Assembly (NCBI GenBank): GCA_002437575.1
Contig: DJQK01000126.1
Span: forward strand, 25,602 to 43,849
Origin: Clostridiales bacterium UBA6388
GTDB lineage: Bacteria > Bacillota > Clostridia > Oscillospirales > Oscillospiraceae
Reading direction: 5' to 3'
Length of the DNA stretch: 18,248 nt
Position numbers and translations under genes: made by a program. Every line of letters begins with the position of its first letter. Positions within the stretch are counted from its first letter, which is position 1. This document shows positions 1 through 6,114 of this stretch, in pieces. The notes below the pieces were generated by a model. That model had not been told where the DNA came from and did not search any database. It saw nothing but the letters and a program-made list of their open reading frames with translations.

Positions 1-202
1 AGCGCAGGCTTTTTGTTTGTTGTCAGGAAAGGCAGGCCTTTCCTGAATAGAATTGCAGCCCGACTGCGCGCATAATTTTTGGCCCGTTGGGCCAAAAATT
101 CCACACTTGCGGGCTGAGCAGTATGTTTCCGGTCGGCGAAGCCGCCGGATAACATGATTTTGATTTTATTTCGCGTCTGCGGACGCGAAACTCTGCGAGG
201 CT
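1..202 (+). repeat. Multi-hairpin dispersed repeat, copy A (left end cut by window)
   Basis: This gene-free stretch is a chain of hairpins. An 11-bp stem with almost no loop lies at 24-47, a perfect 12-bp stem with a 3-base loop at 74-100, a TCCGG...CCGGA hairpin at 128-149, and a 9-bp stem TTTCGCGTC/GACGCGAAA at 169-190. Most of it reappears, inverted, at 6850-7170: the block CGACTGCGCGC (61-71), the TTCCGGTCGG / GGATAACAT core, the TTTCGCG hairpin and the tail CTGCGAGGCT (193-202). The first bases (AGCGCAGGC) probably belong to a further end hairpin cut by the window edge. No coding potential was recognised. Function unknown. Confidence 0.75.
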
Positions 203-225
203 GGGTACTGTGGTGGATTTTAGAC

Positions 226-254
226 TTGTGCTTTTTTATGTTACATTGTATGAT
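226..254 (+). promoter_or_regulatory. Promoter of the trmN6-rsmI operon
   Basis: TTGTGC at 226-231 and TATGAT at 249-254 are separated by exactly 17 bases. The predicted start near 261 gives a 20-base leader before the ATG at 281. It lies just outside repeat copy A. Confidence 0.6.
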
Positions 255-280
255 AGGATCAGATTTTTTTGGAGGAGCTT

Positions 281-988
281 ATGGAAGAGGTCATTGCAGG
301 GCGGTTTCGGATGCATATTTCTGCGGCGCAGTTTTCTTTGAGCACGGATTCGATGGCGCTGGCGGATTTTGCGCGGCTGAAAAAAGGGGCGCGGGTGTGC
401 GATCTTGGCTGCGGCTGCGGCGCGTTGGGGCTGCTGCTTCTGGCGCGGGACGAGACGCTCACGGTGACCGGCGTGGAAATTCAGCCGGAGGCTTCTCATC
501 TGGCGGCGCAGAACGCGCTGGAAAACGGCCTGTCTCAAATGCACGTGCTGAACCGCGATCTGCGCGAGTTCCGCGAGGCTCTTCCGGCCAACGGCTTTGA
601 CGCAGTCGTGTCGAACCCACCGTACTACCCGGTTTTCTCCGGCGCGGCGTGTGAGACGCAGTCGCTGGCGATCGCAAGAAGCGAGGTTTTCTGCACGATT
701 TCCGATCTGTGCCGGGCGGCTTCGTGGTGTCTTCGCTTCGGCGGCAGCTTTTTTCTCGTGCACAAGCCGGACCGGCTGACGGACGTTCTTGTCTGCCTGC
801 GGGAAAACCGGTTAGAGCCCAAGCGGCTTCGGTTCCTGCGGCATCGGCCCGCAGCCATACCGTCGCTGCTGCTTCTGGAAGCAAGGCTCGGCGCGAAGCC
901 CGGTCTGACGCTGGAGCGCGACGTTCTTCTTTTTACCGAAACGGGCGAAAAAACGCCCGACTATCTTAGAATTTACCACGAGGAGTAA
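281..988 (+). CDS. tRNA1(Val) adenine-37 N6-methyltransferase-like protein (TrmN6/YabB family)
   Basis: A 235-residue class I SAM-dependent methyltransferase, close to the usual length of the TrmN6/YfiC family, which methylates adenine 37 of tRNA1(Val). The glycine-rich SAM-binding motif DLGCGCG is at residues 41-47, and the N6-adenine methylase motif NPPY is at 112-115 (VVSNPPYYPV). An in-frame TTG at 269 would add four residues, but GGAGG at 271-275 sits five bases before the ATG at 281, so the ATG is the better start. The stop is five bases before rsmI, so the two are co-transcribed. The pair matches the yabB-yabC neighbourhood of Firmicutes, although the small yazA (GIY-YIG) gene often found between them is absent. 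The exact substrate is inferred from the family. Confidence 0.87.
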   Translation: MEEVIAGRFRMHISAAQFSLSTDSMALADFARLKKGARVCDLGCGCGALGLLLLARDETLTVTGVEIQPEASHLAAQNALENGLSQMHVLNRDLREFREALPANGFDAVVSNPPYYPVFSGAACETQSLAIARSEVFCTISDLCRAASWCLRFGGSFFLVHKPDRLTDVLVCLRENRLEPKRLRFLRHRPAAIPSLLLLEARLGAKPGLTLERDVLLFTETGEKTPDYLRIYHEE

Positions 989-993
989 CACAC

Positions 994-1827
994 ATGGCTG
1001 GAATGCTCTATCTTGTCCCGACGCCGATCGGGAACCTGTCCGATATTTCCGTGCGCTGCCGCAAAACGCTCGAGGAGGCCGACTTCATCGCCGCCGAGGA
1101 CACGCGCGTGACGCTGAAGCTGCTGAACTTCCTTGAGATCAAAAAACCGCTCGTGAGCTACTATGAGCACAACAAGCTGGAAAGCGGCCCGAAGATCGTC
1201 AGCCGTATCCAAAATGGCGAGACGTGCGTGCTTGTCTCGGACGCGGGCTCTCCGGCCATCTCCGACCCCGGCGAAGACCTTGTCCGGCTCTGCGCGGAGG
1301 CGGGCCTCACCGTCTGCGCCATTCCGGGGCCCTGCGCGGTCATTACGGCGCTGTCCATTTCGGGCCTTCCCACGGGCCGGTTCTGCTTCGAGGGCTTTTT
1401 GTCCATCAACAAAAAAAGCCGGCAGGAGCACTTAACGGGGCTCAAGACAGAGCGCCGGACGATGATCTTCTACGAAGCGCCGCACAAGCTGCTGGCGACC
1501 TTGAAGGATCTTTCCGCCGCGTTTGGAGAAGACCGCCGCGTGAGCCTCTGCCGGGAGCTGACGAAGCTCCACGAAGAGGTCGTGCGCACGACGCTTGGCG
1601 AGGCCGTGCAGAAATACACCGAAAACGCGCCGCGCGGCGAATTTGTCGTCGTGGTCGAGGGCGCAAAAGAGGTTTTAGACGAAGCTATCACCTTAGCGGC
1701 GGGCGCAGCGCTTGTTCGCGCAGAGGTCGAGAAGGGGTTATCCAAAAAGGACGCCGTCAAGCTCATCGCCAGGCAGACGGGTCTTCCCAAAAACGCGCTT
1801 TATGAGGCGGCGTTGCAGGACGAATAA
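994..1827 (+). CDS. rsmI: 16S rRNA (cytidine-1402-2'-O)-methyltransferase RsmI
   Basis: A full-length 277-residue member of the RsmI/YraL tetrapyrrole-methylase-fold family, which 2'-O-methylates C1402 in the 16S rRNA decoding centre. Family signatures run in the expected order: LYLVPTPIGNLSDIS near the N terminus, AAEDTR, SDAGSPAISDPG, IPGPCA(V/I)ITALS, FEGFL and FYEAPHK. The C-terminal part (LSKKDAVKLIARQTGLPKN) is the usual small helical extension. AGGAG at 981-985, overlapping the end of the upstream gene, is the ribosome binding site for the ATG at 994. The gene is second in the operon with the TrmN6-like gene, so both products modify decoding-related RNA. A terminator-like hairpin follows 8 bases after the stop. 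Confidence 0.95.
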   Translation: MAGMLYLVPTPIGNLSDISVRCRKTLEEADFIAAEDTRVTLKLLNFLEIKKPLVSYYEHNKLESGPKIVSRIQNGETCVLVSDAGSPAISDPGEDLVRLCAEAGLTVCAIPGPCAVITALSISGLPTGRFCFEGFLSINKKSRQEHLTGLKTERRTMIFYEAPHKLLATLKDLSAAFGEDRRVSLCRELTKLHEEVVRTTLGEAVQKYTENAPRGEFVVVVEGAKEVLDEAITLAAGAALVRAEVEKGLSKKDAVKLIARQTGLPKNALYEAALQDE

Positions 1828-1834
1828 GCGAAAC

Positions 1835-1866
1835 GCAGGTACGGTTTTTCGCCGCGCCTGCTTTTT
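1835..1866 (+). terminator. Probable terminator of the trmN6-rsmI operon
   Basis: GCAGG (1835-1839) pairs with CCTGC (1857-1861) around an inner CGG/CCG pair with a 2x2 internal loop, followed by TTTTT at 1862-1866. The stem is only moderately strong. Confidence 0.5.
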
Positions 1867-1954
1867 CCTTCCTGCGCACGATGGGAAGCGCTTCAACGCG
1901 TGTCCCCAATCGTCCGCTTCGTACCTGTTTTTTCCTGTTTGTTCGGCGATGCCG

Positions 1955-1988
1955 AAAAAATACCGCGATCCGGAAAAACGGACCGCGG
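1955..1988 (-). terminator. Intrinsic terminator of the minus-strand ncRNA unit
   Basis: Read on the minus strand, CCGCG (1988-1984) pairs with CGCGG (1967-1963) and TCCG with CGGA inside it, across one mismatch, with a U-rich loop. TA and then six T (1960-1955) follow directly. Confidence 0.7.
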
Positions 1989-2263
1989 AAGCGTGCTTTT
2001 TTGCATATGCTTTTTGAAATATGCCGACTGGCAGAGCCGGAGGAAGGGATGCCTTGTGCGGCCGGGTGCGGCGAGGGTAGGACCGCAGCCGTTTCGCCGG
2101 AACCGTAGGAAGGACCGGCCCTGCCAGCTGCGCGGCAAAAACTTGCGTCCGGACTGTCCTCCATCGGCAAAAACCGCGCCCGAGAGCGCCACAGCAATGC
2201 GCTCTGCAGCAAACGCTGCACAAACGAAGCTTACCCGATGCCTCGTCCGTGTACGTCAGCTTT
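1955..2263 (-). ncRNA. Candidate structured noncoding RNA of unknown family, about 310 nt
   Basis: A self-contained minus-strand transcription unit lies between rsmI and the TetR gene, with no convincing protein in it. A near-consensus promoter (2270-2299) predicts a start near 2263, and an intrinsic terminator ends it at 1955-1988. Much of the interval can pair: 2255-2260 with 2023-2028 (closing stem, one G-U), 2235-2240 with 2162-2167, hairpins 2206-2219 (GCAGC/GCTGC) and 2183-2205 (7 bp, AGAGCGC/GCGCTCT), and a long arm of 2028-2034 with 2121-2127 continuing as 2036-2040 with 2115-2119. The closing stem and the arm share base 2028, so one must be a base shorter. It could be a diverged housekeeping RNA, but key RNase P, tmRNA and SRP signatures were not found. 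Confidence 0.6.
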
Positions 2264-2269
2264 GCCCCT

Positions 2270-2299
2270 ATTATAGTGGCCGGAACGCACCAACGTCAA
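2270..2299 (-). promoter_or_regulatory. Strong promoter of the minus-strand ncRNA unit
   Basis: On the minus strand, TTGACG (2299-2294) and a perfect TATAAT (2275-2270) are separated by 18 bases. No ribosome binding site plus convincing reading frame follows. Confidence 0.75.
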
Positions 2300-2426
2300 T
2301 TGCTCCGGCGCATTTTTTCGGTTAGATCGCTAAAAGTTCGCATATTTTTTGCGTTTTTCATATATCATATTATATATCCCTCACGGCTTTTCATATAGCG
2401 CGATTTTTTCGAGCCGCTCCGGCATT

Positions 2427-2440
2427 TCCCAGAGCTGGGA
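2427..2440. promoter_or_regulatory. Possible operator upstream of the TetR-family gene
   Basis: TCCCAG-AG-CTGGGA is a perfect 6+2+6 inverted repeat ending nine bases before the -35 box of the regulator's promoter. The preceding 2300-2426 is AT-rich, with a near-palindrome of ATATAT blocks around 2360-2380 and no gene. That TetR binds here is inference. Confidence 0.35.
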
Positions 2441-2449
2441 CTATCTTAC

Positions 2450-2478
2450 TTGCATCGGCTCATATTTCATGCTATACT
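2450..2478 (+). promoter_or_regulatory. Promoter of the TetR-family gene
   Basis: TTGCAT (2450-2455) and TATACT (2473-2478) have exact 17-base spacing. The predicted start near 2485 leaves a leader of about 35 bases. Confidence 0.65.
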
Positions 2479-2520
2479 TGGCACATATGCCATAGAGCAA
2501 TCAGAAAGAAGGTGTCCGCC

Positions 2521-3210
2521 GTGGCGATCACACCGGCGAGCTTCGCCGCAAAGAAGCGGATACTCAGCACCTGCGCCAGACTGTTTCTGGAGCAGGGCTA
2601 CAAGCGCACCACCGTCGCGCAGATCCTCAAGGCCGCAAATGTGTCGGCAAGTTCGTTCCAGAATATCTTCCACGCAAAAGACGGCGTGCTCATTGAGTTC
2701 GTGCAGTTTATGTTCAAAAGCCAGTTCTCCATCGCAAGACGATACGCCGGGCGCGATCTTCCGCCGGTCTATGTCTACGCGGTCGAGACCTGCATCCAGC
2801 TGACGCTGACGGAGCTGAACGAAAATCTGCGCGAGATCTACCTCGAAGCGTACCGTCAGCCGGAAAGCGCGGACTATATCTACAAGCACACCGCAATAGA
2901 GCTCAGCCAGATCTTCAACTCCTATCTTCCGGGCTTCACCGACAGCGACTTCTACGAGCTCGAGATCGGCTCGAGCGGCATCATCCGCGCCTATATGGAG
3001 CGGCCGTGCGATATGTACTTTACCCTCGAGCGGAAGCTCTCGCGCTTTCTGTGCATGAGCCTCAGCGCTTACTGCGTTCCCAAAGATGAGCAGGAACAGA
3101 TTTTAGCGCTTGTCCGGACGCTCGATATGCGCGGCATCGCCGAGCAGGTGATGCAGGAGCTGTTTAATGCGCTGTCGCTGCATTTTTCGTTCACGTTGAG
3201 CGAACCATAA
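2521..3210 (+). CDS. TetR/AcrR-family transcriptional regulator
   Basis: A 229-residue protein with an N-terminal TetR helix-turn-helix: residues 11-27 (KKRILSTCARLFLEQGY) form the first helix, and residues 30-51 (TTVAQILKAANVSASSF..IFH) the DNA-binding helices. The C-terminal ligand/dimerisation region is helical and unassigned. GTG at 2521 is chosen because AAGAAGG at 2506-2512 lies eight bases upstream. The in-frame GTG at 2512 would overlap that site. The gene stands alone between its own promoter and a strong hairpin, with no co-transcribed target. Divergently placed, its nearest neighbour is the minus-strand ncRNA promoter about 150 bases upstream, so that RNA, or itself, is a possible target. 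No ligand can be inferred. Confidence 0.88.
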   Translation: MAITPASFAAKKRILSTCARLFLEQGYKRTTVAQILKAANVSASSFQNIFHAKDGVLIEFVQFMFKSQFSIARRYAGRDLPPVYVYAVETCIQLTLTELNENLREIYLEAYRQPESADYIYKHTAIELSQIFNSYLPGFTDSDFYELEIGSSGIIRAYMERPCDMYFTLERKLSRFLCMSLSAYCVPKDEQEQILALVRTLDMRGIAEQVMQELFNALSLHFSFTLSEP

Positions 3211-3248
3211 TTTGCTTTCTTCTCAGCAGATAATCGGCGCTGATCAGA

Positions 3249-3283
3249 AAAGCGGGCAGACCCCCTCCGTGTCTGCCCGCTTT
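3249..3283. terminator. Strong bidirectional terminator between the TetR and radical SAM genes
   Basis: A perfect 13-bp stem, AAAGCGGGCAGAC/GTCTGCCCGCTTT, with a 9-base loop. It is followed by a short T run on either strand (TTTCCTT on plus, TTTTCTG on minus) and lies between convergent genes. Confidence 0.75.
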
Positions 3284-3297
3284 CCTTATGTTTTGCC

Positions 3298-3340
3298 GGC
3301 AGCAGCTCATCCTTCCGCTGCGGAAGAATGAGCTGCCGCC
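3298..3340. repeat. Long near-perfect hairpin downstream of the radical SAM gene
   Basis: GGC-a-GCAGCTCAT-c-CTTCC pairs with GGAAG-a-ATGAGCTGC-c-GCC around the loop GCTGC: 17 base pairs with two single mismatches. It lacks a clear T run on either strand, so it may be an mRNA 3'-end protector or a relic rather than a terminator. Confidence 0.55.
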
Positions 3341-3391
3341 TATATTTTGCGCTTTTTATGGCGCTGATCAGATTCGTTTTTTGCCGGGGTA

Positions 3392-3997
3392 TCAGCTCTC
3401 AAGGGGCCGGACGCGGAGCTTGACGCCGAGACTGTCGCAGATCTTCCGCGCCGCTTCCTGCTCTTCCGGGCTCGTGACCTGGTCGACGACGGTCATCATG
3501 ACGTTCGGCACGTATTTTGCCGCTTCTTTTGTAAAGTGCAGCATCGCATCAAAAGACCCGATACCGAATTTGGACCGTGTCAGGCGCAGAAATTCTTCTT
3601 TGTCGACGGCGTTGAGACTCACGGAGATCGCGTCGATCTTGCCCTCGAGCCAGCTTTCCGTCGGCTCGCCCCAGATGAGGTCGGCCAGGCCGTTGGTGTT
3701 GATGCGCGTTTTGACGGTGTAGTGTTTCTTGAGCCACGCGGCGACCTCGAGAAGGTCCTTGAGCCGCTCCGTGGGCTCACCGTAGCCGCAGAAGACGACC
3801 TCGCCCACCTCGTTTAAGTCCCACTTGGAAAGCGACTGCTCCACCTCTTCTACCGTCGGCTCGCGGTCGAGCCACAAGGGGTCTGAGCCGTAAACGCCCG
3901 GCGCATTCTGCCGCAGGCAGAACGTGCACGCGCACGGACAGCGGTTGGTCATGTTCACATAGACGCCGTTTTTGACCTTATACGTAATTGTCATCAT
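3392..3997 (-). CDS. Small radical SAM protein, TatD-associated type
   Basis: 201 residues. The radical SAM [4Fe-4S] motif is C20-x3-C24-x2-C27 (VNMTNRCPCACTFC), and a GxGEP motif at residues 71-75 (CGYGEPT) contacts SAM. Sequence style and short length match the TatD-family-linked radical SAM group, whose reaction is unknown. No tatD gene is visible here. The ATG at 3997 follows the S-component stop by one base, with AGGGG at 4011-4007 nine bases upstream. It is third in a coupled operon with a pyridoxal kinase and an ECF S component, which suggests cofactor or vitamer metabolism, but that is context only. The C-terminal half lacks further Cys clusters, so it is a one-cluster enzyme. Confidence 0.85.
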   Translation of the reverse strand: MMTITYKVKNGVYVNMTNRCPCACTFCLRQNAPGVYGSDPLWLDREPTVEEVEQSLSKWDLNEVGEVVFCGYGEPTERLKDLLEVAAWLKKHYTVKTRINTNGLADLIWGEPTESWLEGKIDAISVSLNAVDKEEFLRLTRSKFGIGSFDAMLHFTKEAAKYVPNVMMTVVDQVTSPEEQEAARKICDSLGVKLRVRPLES

Positions 3998-3998
3998 C

Positions 3999-4502
3999 TT
4001 AAATTTCCCCTAATTTCTTTTTAAGACCTGCACGGTCCAGCGCGTGACCCAAAAGTGCGTAGACAATGGCGCTCAGCGCCACCTGTGTCAGATAGCCCGG
4101 AATGCCGAGCGCGGGCGTGATGAAATTCGCCGTAATGATCGCCTCATAGAGATAATATCCGCCCACGCACAGGACCAGCGCCGGAACAATGCCGAGAAGG
4201 TTCCGCCGATTGACGATCGTTTCCTTTTTGCTTGTAAAGCAGAAGGCCGTGAGGGCCTTGATGATCACCGTGCCCGGCGCCCAGATACCGTAGCCCGACA
4301 GAAGATCGGCCAGTCCCGCGCCGATAGCCCCTGCCGCCGCTGCATAGGGCGCCGGAAGCACACACGCTGCCAGATACAAAAACGCATCTCCGACGTGGGT
4401 GTAGCCCGTGTGGCTCGGCACATGGATATAGGCCGTAAAAACATAGATGCTCGCGGCAAAAAGCGCGGCGAGGCAGATGCGCCTTGCGGCGGTGTTTTTC
4501 AT
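3999..4502 (-). CDS. ECF transporter S component, possibly for vitamin B6
   Basis: A 167-residue, very hydrophobic protein with five to six predicted membrane segments and short loops, typical in size for the substrate-binding S subunit of energy-coupling-factor vitamin transporters. The N-terminal RRICLAALFAAS stretch resembles the A-x3-A packing motif with which S subunits contact the EcfT scaffold. It would work with EcfA/EcfA'/EcfT encoded elsewhere, since none is in this window. Its start overlaps the kinase stop by four bases (ATGA), and the radical SAM gene starts one base after its stop, so all three are translationally coupled. Coupling to a pyridoxal kinase suggests pyridoxine/pyridoxal uptake, as proposed for PdxU-type S subunits. 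The substrate is inferred from neighbours only. Confidence 0.82.
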   Translation of the reverse strand: MKNTAARRICLAALFAASIYVFTAYIHVPSHTGYTHVGDAFLYLAACVLPAPYAAAAGAIGAGLADLLSGYGIWAPGTVIIKALTAFCFTSKKETIVNRRNLLGIVPALVLCVGGYYLYEAIITANFITPALGIPGYLTQVALSAIVYALLGHALDRAGLKKKLGEI

Positions 4503-5359
4503 AGGATTGCTTCCCTTTCCGGCCTTCCGAGTTCCCAGAGAAATTCTTCCAGGCAGATGCCGTCCGTCTCCGGAATGCCGAGCGCAAGCGTATAGGCCAT
4601 CGTTTTCGAAATGAAGCTAGCTGCCTTCTGCACCGAGCGCATCAGCTCCACGCCGTTTACCATGTCCGCGGCCAGAATCGCGCTGAACACGTCCCCTGTT
4701 CCCGACCGGCACGGGCCCACGCGCTTTGTCGTGAGCAGCTCTGCCTTTCCATCTGACCAGACGAAGTTTCCGAGCGCTTCTCCCAAATGGATCCCCGAAA
4801 CGACGATGCTCGAAGGCCCATTTCCCGAAAGTCTTTCACACAGCGCTTCGAGCTCGGTCGCTGAAAAATCCTCGCGGTACGGAATTCCTGCTAAAATACA
4901 CGCCTCGGTAAGATTCGGCGTCAGAAGGTCGGCAAAGGAAAGCAGCTCGTGCATCCGTCCGGCCAGCTCCTGCGTAAACGACGGATAGAGCCTTCCACGG
5001 TCTCCCATTACGGGGTCAACGAGTACCTTCGTCTTTTCCGTTTTGAACCGCGCGAGGAAATCCTTCACAAGGTCAATTTGCCGCGCCGAGCCGAGATAGC
5101 CCGTGGCAATGCCGTCAAATCGCAAGCCGAGCTTTTCCCACTCCGCGCCATACCGCGCCATATGCTCCGTGAAATCCACGCGGTAAAAGCTCTCAAAGCC
5201 CGTGTGATCGGAGAAAACAGCCGTCGGCAGCGGACAGCACTGCACGTGCATCGCCGAAATGACCGGCAGCGCCGCCGTGATCGAGCATCGGCCGAAGCCG
5301 CAGAAATCGTTGATAACGGCAATCTTTTTCTGCCGGTTGTGATCCGATCTGTTTTGCAC
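4499..5359 (-). CDS. Pyridoxal/pyridoxamine kinase (PdxK/PdxY type)
   Basis: A 286-residue ribokinase-superfamily enzyme that phosphorylates pyridoxal, pyridoxine or pyridoxamine in B6 salvage. Visible motifs: NDFCGFGRCS near residue 18 in place of the usual N-terminal SxxxxG glycine loop, the YLG at 88-90, LVDPVMGD at 113-120, TPNLTEA at 147-153, and the anion-hole/catalytic GTGD at 220-223 with Asp223 as probable base. This is the PdxK/PdxY arrangement rather than ThiD, although B6 and HMP kinases are related and specificity is not proven. The start is GTG at 5359, with GGAAGGGGGG ending seven bases upstream. It is the first gene of the three-gene operon, preceded by an extended -10 promoter. 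Confidence 0.87.
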   Translation of the reverse strand: MQNRSDHNRQKKIAVINDFCGFGRCSITAALPVISAMHVQCCPLPTAVFSDHTGFESFYRVDFTEHMARYGAEWEKLGLRFDGIATGYLGSARQIDLVKDFLARFKTEKTKVLVDPVMGDRGRLYPSFTQELAGRMHELLSFADLLTPNLTEACILAGIPYREDFSATELEALCERLSGNGPSSIVVSGIHLGEALGNFVWSDGKAELLTTKRVGPCRSGTGDVFSAILAADMVNGVELMRSVQKAASFISKTMAYTLALGIPETDGICLEEFLWELGRPEREAIL

Positions 5360-5388
5360 GCTTTCGCCCCCCCTTCCTGTTCAAGCCT

Positions 5389-5397
5389 ATGATAGCA
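5389..5397 (-). promoter_or_regulatory. Extended -10 promoter of the B6 operon
   Basis: On the minus strand TGC-TATCAT (5397-5389) forms an extended -10 element within GATATCTGCTATCAT. The -35 region (TACCAA) is poor. The same arrangement precedes the DUF1538 gene. Confidence 0.45.
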
Positions 5398-5548
5398 GAT
5401 ATCTGGCACGTTTGGTATTGCCATTTTGCTTCTTTTTTCTAAGGCCAGATTTCTGGGAAACGTATCCCTCGCGTCAGCTTCTTCGCGCCCGGCTTCAATA
5501 ATTTGACGAATGTTCACAATTTCAGACGCCTTCCGCGCTTGCTTTTTC

Positions 5549-5566
5549 GGTTAAAGTGTGCTAACC
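5549..5566 (+). promoter_or_regulatory. Possible operator of the DtxR-type regulator
   Basis: GGTTA-N8-TAACC is an inverted repeat 51 bases before the start codon, overlapping a weak -10 candidate (TATAGA at 5567-5572). On the minus strand it reads TAGGTTAGC, like one half of the classic DtxR/IdeR box. The second half is imperfect. Confidence 0.4.
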
Positions 5567-5616
5567 TATAGATAGTGCAGTAAAGCGCTAAATCTACTGA
5601 AAGTTGGTATCCTGCC

Positions 5617-5991
5617 ATGAAGATTCTGCGCGCAGCAGAAGACTATCTCGAAGCGATGCTGATGATGCAGAAAAAGCACGGCTATATCCGCTCCATCGAC
5701 ATTGCCGAATTTCTCGGCGTTACAAAGCCCTCCGTCACCTATACCACCAAGCGGCTGCGCGAAAGCGGCTACATCACCATGGACCGCGACGGTCTGATCA
5801 CGCTCACCGAGAGCGGGATGCAGATCGCCTCGAGTATGCTCGACCGGCACAAGACGCTCACGAAGTTCCTCATCAATCTCGGCGTTGACGAGATCACCGC
5901 CGAGGCCGACGCCTGCAAGATGGAGCACGACTTAAGCGAGCAGAGCTACCGCGCCATCTGCGCCCACGCCGACCGCCATCGCGAATCGTAA
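5617..5991 (+). CDS. DtxR/MntR-family metal-dependent regulator, short form
   Basis: 124 residues: an N-terminal winged helix (about 1-65, with DIAEFLGVTKPSVTYTTKRL as the helix-turn-helix) and a dimerisation/metal domain, with no C-terminal SH3-like domain, as in MntR. Aligned by eye to MntR, the metal ligands are D9, E12, H78, E103 and H104. The position of MntR Glu99 is Cys100 (DACKMEH), as in iron regulators DtxR/IdeR, whereas D9 is MntR-like and not the Met of DtxR. The ligand set is therefore mixed, and iron versus manganese cannot be decided. The ATG has only a weak ribosome binding site (AAGTTGG). Upstream lies a DtxR-like half-site and downstream a strong terminator, so it is monocistronic. 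No feo or mnt transporter gene is nearby. Confidence 0.87.
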   Translation: MKILRAAEDYLEAMLMMQKKHGYIRSIDIAEFLGVTKPSVTYTTKRLRESGYITMDRDGLITLTESGMQIASSMLDRHKTLTKFLINLGVDEITAEADACKMEHDLSEQSYRAICAHADRHRES

Positions 5992-6006
5992 CACAGAAAA
6001 TTGACC

Positions 6007-6047
6007 GAAGCCGCGTTCTCTTTGGAGCGCGGCTTCTTTGTTGTTTT
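6007..6047 (+). terminator. Terminator of the DtxR-type gene
   Basis: A perfect 9-bp stem GAAGCCGCG (6007-6015)/CGCGGCTTC (6028-6036) is followed by TTTGTTGTTTT. Confidence 0.8.
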
Positions 6048-6050
6048 CCC

Positions 6051-6079
6051 TTGATTTTTGCCGGTTTCTGCGGTATCAT
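6051..6079 (+). promoter_or_regulatory. Promoter of the DUF554 gene
   Basis: TTGATT (6051-6056) and TATCAT (6074-6079) are spaced by 17 bases, directly after the upstream terminator. AAAGGAG at 6101-6107 serves the ATG at 6115. Confidence 0.7.
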
Positions 6080-6114
6080 GATGCCTGAGTTTCACTGCGG
6101 AAAGGAGCATACCT

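Larger units (their letters stand above)
3236..3372. repeat. 13-bp direct repeats flanking two hairpins
   Basis: GGCGCTGATCAGA occurs exactly at 3236-3248 and 3360-3372. The 111 bases between hold only the two hairpins listed separately. Each repeat contains the 8-bp palindrome CTGATCAG. Confidence 0.55.

Noticed and set aside
154..600. 148-codon plus-strand frame overlapping the TrmN6-like gene
   Set aside because: It runs through repeat copy A and out of frame through a clear methyltransferase gene; its composition is Gly/Arg/Ala-rich shadow translation.
1942..1956. TTCGGC-GAT-GCCGAA hairpin as a plus-strand terminator
   Set aside because: It is followed by A residues on plus. The T run belongs to the minus-strand terminator next to it.
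1955..2263. RNase P RNA, tmRNA or SRP RNA on the minus strand
   Set aside because: GAGGACAGTCC near 2150-2162 resembles the GAGGAAAGTCC of RNase P, but no matching ACAGAA-type 3' core was found near the closing stem. There is no CCA end or tag frame for tmRNA, and no typical SRP S-domain loop. Left as unassigned.
1738..2325. Several 99-161-codon open frames across 1738-2325 on both strands
   Set aside because: They are Arg/Pro/Ala/Cys-rich shadows of GC-rich sequence, overlap rsmI or the promoter-terminator unit, and have no ribosome binding site or recognisable family pattern.
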